DNA of 7,497 bases from the NCBI GenBank assembly GCA_034429215.1, contig DAOUGI010000067.1, positions 1-7,497 of the forward strand, in the 5' to 3' direction. Made by a program: the position numbers and the translations under genes. The first letter of the stretch is position 1. Every line of letters starts with the position of its first letter. The notes below the pieces were generated by a model. The model had not been told where the DNA came from and searched no databases. It was given only the letters and a program-made list of their open reading frames with translations. This DNA is from JAFGOG01 sp034429215. GTDB lineage: Bacteria; Chloroflexota; Anaerolineae; JAAYZQ01. Positions 1-5,293 of the stretch are shown piece by piece.

Positions 1-363
1 GTGATCTTTGGTGTGGGCGGCAAGACCGGCAACGGTGGCCTGACCGCAGCCAAGGAGCGTGGCAAGTGGGGCGTCGGCGTGGACGTGGACCAGTACAACA
101 CACTGCCCAACGAGAAGGACATCCTAATCACCTCGTGCATGAAGCGGCTGGACAACGCGGTGTTCAACGTGGTCAAGAGCCTGGTCGACGGCACGTTCGC
201 GGGCGGCGGTGTGTACGTAGCTACCGCAACCAACGGCGGCGTTGGCTTGGCCCCCTACCACGATTTTGAGGCTGAGGTCCCCGCCGAGCTTAAGGCAGAA
301 GTTGATGCGATCGTAAAGGGGATCATCGACGGCACGATTAAGACCGGCTGGCCTGTTCAATAG
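1..363 (+). CDS. BMP-family (PnrA-like) ABC substrate-binding protein, C-terminal part
   Basis: This is the last 120 codons of a basic-membrane-protein family lipoprotein, the extracellular ligand-binding component of nucleoside-type ABC importers. The window opens inside the gene: the first codon is GTG, but it falls within the conserved stretch that normally reads (D)VIFG-GG-TGNG, so it is an internal valine and not a start. Visible family marks are GGKTGNG (residues 6-12), the GVDVDQ motif (26-31) that lines the ligand pocket in this family, and a C-terminal helix ending in IIDGTIKTGWPVQ. The stop is TAG at 361-363. The signal peptide and lipobox lie upstream and cannot be seen. The next genes are the matching ATPase and two permeases, which fits the usual order of this operon type (compare Bacillus nupN-nupO-nupP-nupQ). 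A nucleoside or purine-like ligand is inferred from the family and is not shown by the sequence. Confidence 0.92.
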   Translation: MIFGVGGKTGNGGLTAAKERGKWGVGVDVDQYNTLPNEKDILITSCMKRLDNAVFNVVKSLVDGTFAGGGVYVATATNGGVGLAPYHDFEAEVPAELKAEVDAIVKGIIDGTIKTGWPVQ

Positions 364-383
364 GTCGGTAGATCGTCATGAGC

Positions 384-427
384 TTGCGAGGCGGTGCTGG
401 GCGTATGCTCAGCACCGCCTGTCGCAA
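384..427 (+). promoter_or_regulatory. Strong intercistronic stem-loop after the binding-protein gene
   Basis: A perfect 10-bp GC-rich inner stem (390-399 with 410-419, loop GGCGTATGCT) sits on an outer 6-bp stem (TTGCGA 384-389 with TCGCAA 422-427), separated by a two-base bulge (TG, 420-421). No U-run follows, so it is a poor intrinsic terminator. In ABC importer operons, hairpins at this place commonly protect the 3' end of the highly expressed binding-protein mRNA or partly stop transcription before the ATPase gene. That role is inferred here. Confidence 0.7.
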
Positions 428-432
428 AAGTG

Positions 433-490
433 AGCTATCAGCAGTCAACTACCAGCACGGTCTGCTGAAGTTAATTGGCTGCTGATAGCT
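433..490 (+). repeat. Long inverted repeat with nested hairpin
   Basis: A perfect 12-bp inverted repeat, AGCTATCAGCAG (433-444) and CTGCTGATAGCT (479-490), encloses 34 bases. The enclosed part can itself fold: AACT (447-450) with AGTT (469-472), and CAGCA (453-457) with TGCTG (463-467) around a CGGTC loop. It lies between the first stem-loop and the ATPase gene. It may be a REP/MITE-like dispersed element or an mRNA leader structure. I do not recognise it as a known riboswitch. Confidence 0.65.
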
Positions 491-521
491 GAGAGCTGAG
501 AGCAGACAGCTAACAGAAAGG
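480..521 (+). repeat. Degenerate heptamer tandem repeat running into the ATPase SD
   Basis: In 7-base register the sequence reads TGCTGAT, AGCTGAG, AGCTGAG, AGCAGAC, AGCTAAC, AGAAAGG. Two units are identical and the others share AG as their first bases or differ at a few positions. The final unit merges with the AAAGGAG Shine-Dalgarno (517-523) of the ATPase gene, which starts at 529. The first unit overlaps the right arm of the inverted repeat at 433-490. Confidence 0.55.
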
Positions 522-528
522 AGCAAGG

Positions 529-2391
529 ATGGCTCCAATCCTAAGTATGCGAAACGTCACCAAACGTTTCCCCGGCGTGCTTGCCAACGACCGTGTTAGC
601 TTTACTCTGAACCAGGGGGAGGTGTTGGCCTTTCTCGGCGAAAACGGGGCCGGCAAAAGCACGCTGATGAATATCCTCTACGGGCTGTATGCACCTGATG
701 AGGGGGAGGTTGCCGTTCGGGGGCAGCCGGTCCAGATCCACGATCCGAACGACGCCATCGGCCTCGGCATCGGCATGGTCCACCAGCACTTTCAGCTTGT
801 CCCCGTATTCACCGTCGCCGAAAACATTGTGATGGGCACCGAGCCGACCCGTTTCCCCTTTTCGTGGAAGACGATGGGCCTGGTCGGCGGCGTGACGGCG
901 GCGATCTTTTTGATTGGCGGTCTCATCACCGGCATTGGGATGCAGGCAGTGTGGGCAGGGCTGATCGGCGGCGCGGCTGTCGCCGGGCTGTACGGCCTGG
1001 TCAGCCTGTTGAGCTATCTGACCCGCTGGAAGTTCCTCGTTTACTGGCCTGTGGTCGCGGTCGCCGGCGCGATTTTGGTCAGTGTGTTGGCCCTCTACCT
1101 CAAGGCGCAGGATCGCATCCCTCTGCTTATTTTCCTCGCTATCCTGTTTGCTGCCGCTTCCTATCCGGCCCTGAAAGTGATCAGCACCGCGCTGGACCGG
1201 CGCACCGCGTCGCGGCGCATCCGGGCGCTGTCGGACCAGTATGGCTTGTCGGTTGACCCCGACGCGCTGGTCGGCACCCTGCCGGTGGGCATTCAGCAGC
1301 GGGTGGAGATCCTCAAGACCTTGTACCGCCAGGCCGAGATCCTGATCCTTGACGAGCCGACGGCGGTTCTCACTCCCCAGGAAACCGACGAGCTATTCGA
1401 GATCATGCACTCGCTGGAGGCCCAGGGCAAGTCGATCATCTTTATCAGCCACAAGCTGAAGGAGGTGATGACCATCGCCGACCGGGTCGTCGTGCTGCGC
1501 AATGGACGGGTGGTGGGCGAGACGACGCCGGCAGAATCCTCGGAAGAGCAACTGGCCGAGATGATGGTCGGGCGCGAGGTGGTCCTGGTGGTGGACAAGG
1601 GACCGGCTTCGCCCGGCGAGGTGGTGCTGGAGGTGAGCGGTCTGACGGCCATAGACCGGCGCCAACAGCCGGCGCTGCGCGGGGTGGACCTGTTCGTGCG
1701 CGCCGGTGAAGTGCTGGGGGTGGCCGGGGTACAAGGCAACGGCCAGACGGAGCTGGTGGAAGTGCTCACCGGGCTTCACACCGCCACCGGCGGCTCATTC
1801 CGGATCATGGGCCACGACGTGACCAATGCGCCGCCCCGCCAGGTGACCGAGCTGGGGGTGGCTCACATCCCCGAAGACCGTCAGCGCGATGGACTGATCA
1901 TGCCCTTCCCGATCTATGACAACCTGCGGCTGGTGACCTACTATCAGGAGCCATTCGCCCAGGGCCCGACCGTGCGCTTTGACGACCTGTACGACTATGC
2001 CGACAAAGTGGTCAAAGAGTTCGACGTGCGCACCCCGAGCATCGCCCTGCCGGCGCAGAACCTGTCGGGCGGCAACCAGCAGAAAGTGATCGTGGGCCGC
2101 GAGCTGTCGCGACCGATCAAGCTCCTGATCGCTGCGCAGCCGACCCGCGGCCTGGACGTGGGCTCGATCGAGTATATCCACCGCCGGTTAGTCCAGAAAC
2201 GCGACGAGGGCTGCGCTGTGCTGCTGGTGTCTGCCGAGCTGGACGAGATCATGGCCCTGTCGGACCGGATTGCGGTGATATACGGCGGGCATATAGTCGG
2301 CACGATGGACGCCGACAAGGTGACGCGCGAGGAGCTGGGGCTGTTGATGGCCGGGGCCAAGCCCCAAGAGGAGGAGGTGACCGTTGGCTGA
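529..2391 (+). CDS. BMP-type ABC importer ATPase (two fused NBDs) with a four-helix membrane insert in NBD1
   Basis: This is a 620-residue double-ATPase subunit of a nucleoside/sugar-type importer (NupO/RbsA class); relatives are usually about 500-520 residues. NBD1 has Walker A GENGAGKST (37-45), Q-loop Q86 in MVHQHFQL, a family-typical signature LPVGIQQRVEI (251-261), Walker B ILILDEP with catalytic E276, and H308 in ISHKL. NBD2 is degenerate in the family-typical way: GVQGNGQTE replaces Walker A (400-408), the signature LSGGNQQK is intact (512-519), Walker B reads LLIAAQPTRGLD (532-543), and the switch histidine is replaced in VSAEL (567-571). The extra length is a block at about residues 107-220 with four hydrophobic helices; the family sequence resumes at ALDRRTASRRIR. 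ATG at 529 is supported by AAAGGAG at 517-523. The stop overlaps the permease 1 start. NBD1 should hydrolyse ATP; NBD2 probably does so poorly. Confidence 0.96.
   Translation: MAPILSMRNVTKRFPGVLANDRVSFTLNQGEVLAFLGENGAGKSTLMNILYGLYAPDEGEVAVRGQPVQIHDPNDAIGLGIGMVHQHFQLVPVFTVAENIVMGTEPTRFPFSWKTMGLVGGVTAAIFLIGGLITGIGMQAVWAGLIGGAAVAGLYGLVSLLSYLTRWKFLVYWPVVAVAGAILVSVLALYLKAQDRIPLLIFLAILFAAASYPALKVISTALDRRTASRRIRALSDQYGLSVDPDALVGTLPVGIQQRVEILKTLYRQAEILILDEPTAVLTPQETDELFEIMHSLEAQGKSIIFISHKLKEVMTIADRVVVLRNGRVVGETTPAESSEEQLAEMMVGREVVLVVDKGPASPGEVVLEVSGLTAIDRRQQPALRGVDLFVRAGEVLGVAGVQGNGQTELVEVLTGLHTATGGSFRIMGHDVTNAPPRQVTELGVAHIPEDRQRDGLIMPFPIYDNLRLVTYYQEPFAQGPTVRFDDLYDYADKVVKEFDVRTPSIALPAQNLSGGNQQKVIVGRELSRPIKLLIAAQPTRGLDVGSIEYIHRRLVQKRDEGCAVLLVSAELDEIMALSDRIAVIYGGHIVGTMDADKVTREELGLLMAGAKPQEEEVTVG
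847..1188 (+). other. In-frame insert encoding four predicted membrane helices within ATPase NBD1
   Basis: This segment covers ATPase residues 107-220. By eye, hydrophobic spans lie at about 116-136, 141-163, 170-191 and 197-216, with basic residues before the first span (K114), between the second and third (TRWK) and after the last (K216, then RR). An even number of helices with positive ends and middle loop inside would return the chain to the cytoplasm, as an ATPase domain requires. The distance from Q-loop to signature is about 165 residues here, against about 63 from the matching IPEDR to the signature in NBD2 of the same protein. Reading frame and base composition continue smoothly across both edges. 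Confidence 0.85.
2372..2380 (+). promoter_or_regulatory. Ribosome binding site fixing the TTG start of permease 1
   Basis: AGGAGGTGA lies inside the end of the ATPase gene and is a full-length match to the consensus anti-Shine-Dalgarno complement. The AGGAGG core ends six bases before TTG at 2384. This selects the TTG as the start, with an 8-bp overlap with the ATPase reading frame, and suggests translational coupling. Confidence 0.85.
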
Positions 2392-3916
2392 GCCGAAACT
2401 GAGACAGCGGATAGGCACCTTGCCGGGCTGGGCCAAGCTGGCTGCGCTGGCGGTATTGATCGCCCTGGCCGTCCTGCTCAGCAAATGGTTGGTACTGATC
2501 CTGCTGGTGGTGCTGGGCTTGTGGCCGATCGTATTGTTGGCCATTATGGCTGTGCTGGTGCCGGGCTGGATCCCCAGGCTATCATCTGGATTCCGCTGGG
2601 CCCTGTCGGCCGTAGGGCTGGCTTTGCTCGCCGGCCTGGTCTATGCTGCCTTGAAGACGGGCGTCGGGATGTGGCCCATCTTTCTGCTGGCTGTTGCGGG
2701 CATTCTGTTCCTGGTCCTTACCAAGCTGCGGGGGATGCTCGTGCCTTTCCTGGCGGTGATAACGGCGCTCATCATCGGCGCGCTGGTCATCATCTTTACC
2801 GACCAGGCCGTGTACCAGGCGCTGGGCGCGGGCAAGATCGGCGAGGCGCTCAAGGTGGCCCTGGCCAACGTGGGGCAGGCGTATGGCGCGCTCTATGTCG
2901 GGGCGTTGGGCGACCCTCTGAAAATCCTGAATGGGCTCGGGGGGTGGTTTGGCGGGGCAGAGTTCAAGACACTGGTGACCACGGTCCGCGGCCCCAGCGA
3001 CAGCCTGGTCCAGTCGATCCCCTACATCTTTGCCGGTCTGGCGGTGGCCCTTGGCTTTCGCGCCGGCCTGTTCAACATCGGCGCCGAAGGCCAGGTTGGC
3101 GTCGGCTGGTTAGCGTCGGTCCTGGTCGGCTTTTCGTTTCCCAACCTGCCGGCGATCGCTCTCCTGCCGTTGGCGATCGTGGCCGGGGCGGTGGCGGCCG
3201 GGCTGTGGGCGGCTATCGCCGGTTTCCTCAAGGCGCGGACCGGCGCCCACGAGGTGATCACCACCATCATGCTCAACTATGTCTCCTACCGCCTGATGGC
3301 CTGGCTGTTGTGCGGGCCGCTGGAGCATACGCAGGGGACGTGCCGCACCCAAGACATCGTTGAGGGCGCTTTTCTGCCCCGCTTTTTGCAGCACCCGGTG
3401 ACGCTCCACTGGGGTTTTTTCCTGGCGCTGCTGGCGGCGCTGGTGGTGGGCTGGTACCTGTTCCGTACGACGTGGGGCTTTGAGCTGCGGGCGGTGGGCG
3501 CCAATCCCAGCGCGGCGCGGTACGGTGGCATGAAGGTGGGCCGCACCTTTATCGTGACCATGTTCCTGAGCGGCTGCCTGGCCGGCCTGGCCGGCGTGAG
3601 CCAGGGATTGGGCATTACCCACAACATCGCCCTTGGCTTCCAGTCTGGCTACGGTTTTGACTCGATCGCCCTGGCCCTGCTGGGCAAGAGCCACCCGGCC
3701 GGTGTGGTAGCGGCCAGCATCCTATTTGGAGTGCTGCGGGCCGGCGCCAGCCGGATGCAGTCGATCGCCGGAGTGCCTACCGAGATCGTCCAGATCGTGC
3801 AGGCCATGGTGATCATTTTCATCGCCGCGCCGGCGATTATCCAGACCCTGTACCGCCTGCGCCAAGGCAAGACGGAGGAAGCCGCAGTGGTGCTCACACG
3901 GGGATGGGGAGCGTAA
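2384..3916 (+). CDS. BMP-type ABC importer permease 1 (BPD_transp_2 family), N-terminally extended
   Basis: This 510-residue inner-membrane permease is the NupP-like partner in the importer. Family marks are GLFNIGAEGQ (229-238), KARTGAHEVITTIMLNY (283-299), the stretch WGFELRAVGANPSAARY (364-380) and GYGFDSIALALLGKSHP (422-438). Typical relatives are about 350 residues. Here recognisable family sequence begins only near residue 118 (LVPFLAVITALIIGALVII). The first 115 residues add hydrophobic spans at about 17-33, 35-59, 73-90 and 96-112. The loop after GAHEV contains C310 and C320, ten residues apart. The TTG start is chosen because a perfect Shine-Dalgarno precedes it and no nearby ATG is in frame. 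The stop is TAA at 3914-3916, and the next gene follows after three bases. Transport role is secure from the family; the substrate is not visible. Confidence 0.95.
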   Translation: MAEPKLRQRIGTLPGWAKLAALAVLIALAVLLSKWLVLILLVVLGLWPIVLLAIMAVLVPGWIPRLSSGFRWALSAVGLALLAGLVYAALKTGVGMWPIFLLAVAGILFLVLTKLRGMLVPFLAVITALIIGALVIIFTDQAVYQALGAGKIGEALKVALANVGQAYGALYVGALGDPLKILNGLGGWFGGAEFKTLVTTVRGPSDSLVQSIPYIFAGLAVALGFRAGLFNIGAEGQVGVGWLASVLVGFSFPNLPAIALLPLAIVAGAVAAGLWAAIAGFLKARTGAHEVITTIMLNYVSYRLMAWLLCGPLEHTQGTCRTQDIVEGAFLPRFLQHPVTLHWGFFLALLAALVVGWYLFRTTWGFELRAVGANPSAARYGGMKVGRTFIVTMFLSGCLAGLAGVSQGLGITHNIALGFQSGYGFDSIALALLGKSHPAGVVAASILFGVLRAGASRMQSIAGVPTEIVQIVQAMVIIFIAAPAIIQTLYRLRQGKTEEAAVVLTRGWGA

Positions 3917-3919
3917 CCG

Positions 3920-5194
3920 ATGACAGCACAAGCACAAGCGATACCTGTGTCCAAAGCGGCCGGTGTGAACCGGCGCGATGTAGCGGTCGCAGTGTTCATG
4001 TTGGTGGTGGGGATCATCGTTCTGTTGTTGGCGCGCTTCGGCGACCAACCGGCCGACCGGGCGATCTTTACCGACGAGATCGTGGGTACCCTCTTTTCCC
4101 TGCCCTCGCAGGCGACGTTGTACACGATCGGCGCCGTGTGCCTGTTCCTGGCCGGGCTGCGGATGTACCGTGGCCTCAAATCGGTGCACATGATGCTGGT
4201 GTGGGGCGTCATCTTTCTGGCGGTCTTTGCTTTCTTGGTGTGGATGACCAGCGGCACCAAGCTGAATCTGACGGGCATGGTCCGCGATACGCTGACCTAT
4301 GCCACGCCGCTGACGCTGGGGGCCATGGCCGGCATCTTTTGCGAGCGGTCGGGTGTGTTCAACATCGCCATCGAGGGCATGATGCTGATGGCCGCCTTTA
4401 CTGCCGTGGGGTTTGCCAGTTACTTTCACAGCCTGTGGGTGGGCGTTCTGGCGGCCAGTCTGACCGGTGGGTTGATGGCTGCCCTCCACGCCGTTCTGTC
4501 GATCAAGTACAAAGTGGACCAGATCATTTCCGGCACGGTGATCAACATCCTGGCTGCCGGCGCCACCCGCTTCCTAAATATCCGCCTGTTGGAGCCGGCC
4601 GGCTTGAGCACACCCGGTCACTTTACTCCGTTCGCCGTTCCCATCCTGAGCAAGATCCCGGTCCTAGGGCCGATGTTGTTCATCAACCAACCGATCGTGT
4701 TCATTATGCTCTTCCTGCTGCTGGTGGTCAACTATGTCATCTTTGCCACTCCCTGGGGGCTGCGGATGCGGGCCTGCGGCGAGCATCCCCGCGCCGCCGA
4801 CACAGTGGGCGTGCATGTCAACCGGACGCGCTACATCAGCATCATCATCGGCGGGCTGATCGCCGGCATCGGCGGGGCCTACTTTTCCCTGGGACAGGTG
4901 GGGACGTTCGAGGATAATATGACCGCCGGCCAGGGTTTTGTGGCGCTGGCGGCCATGATCTTTGGCCGCTGGAATCCAACCGGCGCTTTCATGGCGGCGC
5001 TGCTGTTTGGCTTTGCCGACGCGTTGCAGGTCAAGATGCAGATCCTGGAGCCGGTGCTGCCCTTTATCAATGCGCCGATCCCGCCCGAGTTCCTGCAAAC
5101 GGTACCCTACATCCTGACCATCGTCGTCTTGGCCGGCGTCGTGGGGAATGCCATCGGACCGGCGGCGGGCGGCAAGCCGTACGAGAAGCAGTGA
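3920..5194 (+). CDS. BMP-type ABC importer permease 2 (BPD_transp_2 family), N-terminally extended
   Basis: This 424-residue inner-membrane protein is the NupQ-like second permease. The hallmark ERSGVFNIAIEGMMLM spans residues 142-157. Further conserved parts are YKVDQIISGTVINILAAGATRF (split here as 197-208 and 209-218), WGLRMRACGEHPRAADTVG (279-297) and GQGFVALAAMIFGRWNPTG (337-355). Relatives are usually about 300-320 residues and begin near the stretch at 116-130. The extra 115 N-terminal residues contain hydrophobic spans at about 21-39, 66-83 and 91-109, separated by an acidic loop. ATG at 3920 is preceded by GGGGAG (3906-3911). The gap to permease 1 is three bases, so the pair is surely co-transcribed. 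The operon ends at the strong terminator 5241-5280. Confidence 0.95.
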   Translation: MTAQAQAIPVSKAAGVNRRDVAVAVFMLVVGIIVLLLARFGDQPADRAIFTDEIVGTLFSLPSQATLYTIGAVCLFLAGLRMYRGLKSVHMMLVWGVIFLAVFAFLVWMTSGTKLNLTGMVRDTLTYATPLTLGAMAGIFCERSGVFNIAIEGMMLMAAFTAVGFASYFHSLWVGVLAASLTGGLMAALHAVLSIKYKVDQIISGTVINILAAGATRFLNIRLLEPAGLSTPGHFTPFAVPILSKIPVLGPMLFINQPIVFIMLFLLLVVNYVIFATPWGLRMRACGEHPRAADTVGVHVNRTRYISIIIGGLIAGIGGAYFSLGQVGTFEDNMTAGQGFVALAAMIFGRWNPTGAFMAALLFGFADALQVKMQILEPVLPFINAPIPPEFLQTVPYILTIVVLAGVVGNAIGPAAGGKPYEKQ

Positions 5195-5200
5195 GTTGGG

Positions 5201-5230
5201 ACGCAGATTAACGCAGATTTGCGCAGATTG
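5201..5230 (+). repeat. Triplicated 10-bp repeat (core CGCAGATT)
   Basis: Three consecutive decamers, ACGCAGATTA, ACGCAGATTT and GCGCAGATTG, share the core CGCAGATT at 5202-5209, 5212-5219 and 5222-5229. The array sits directly after the permease 2 stop and before the terminator. Very similar CGCAGATT strings recur in intergenic DNA of many bacterial genomes, recognisable when mistranslated as QINADLR-like peptides. Membership of that dispersed class is from memory and not tested here. Confidence 0.75.
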
Positions 5231-5240
5231 ATCTAAACAG

Positions 5241-5280
5241 CCGCGGGGCCGCATGTGCGGCCTCGCGGGTTGTTTTTTTT
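5241..5280 (+). terminator. Strong intrinsic terminator of the importer operon
   Basis: Arms 5241-5253 and 5256-5268 pair over 13 positions with one G-U pair; the inner A-T pair is probably open, giving a small ATGT-like loop. The stem is followed by TTGTTTTTTTT (5270-5280). AAACA at 5235-5239 can extend the stem by pairing with TGTTT at 5271-5275. The U-tract ends just before the ribosome binding site of the next gene, so the terminator also lies in or directly upstream of that gene's leader. Confidence 0.9.
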
Positions 5281-5286
5281 GAGGAG
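5281..5286 (+). promoter_or_regulatory. Ribosome binding site fixing the ATG at 5294
   Basis: GAGGAG lies seven bases upstream of ATG 5294. It begins immediately after the terminator U-tract. It decides the start in favour of 5294 over an in-frame GTG at 5255, which lies in the terminator loop and right arm. Confidence 0.75.
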
Positions 5287-5293
5287 CGGGCTT

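Noticed and set aside
1..3. GTG as the start codon of a 120-residue gene
   Set aside because: It falls in the middle of the conserved BMP-family fold, so the gene is cut by the window edge.
364..528. Purine riboswitch upstream of the ATPase gene
   Set aside because: The gap folds into two hairpins but shows no three-way junction or conserved purine-aptamer core that I can recognise.
847..1188. The ATPase insert as an intein, intron or insertion sequence
   Set aside because: It is in frame, has no splice-type or transposase motifs or flanking duplications, and matches its surroundings in base composition.
532..2391. Loss of Walker A lysine, Walker B acids and switch histidine in ATPase NBD2 as a sign of decay
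   Set aside because: This degeneration is usual in the second domain of RbsA/NupO-class ATPases, and the signature motif is intact.
3722..4489. Minus-strand open frame of 255 codons opposite the permease junction
   Set aside because: His/Arg/Gln-rich composition typical of an antisense shadow; both permeases on the other strand are clear family members.
3904..4917. Plus-strand open frame of 337 codons in another frame over permease 2
   Set aside because: Arg/Gly/His-rich shadow without a domain. The permease 2 frame holds the conserved motifs.
5255..5293. GTG start giving the URO-D-family protein 13 extra residues
   Set aside because: These codons lie in the terminator loop, right arm and U-tract. 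ATG 5294 has a well placed GAGGAG and no family conservation precedes it.
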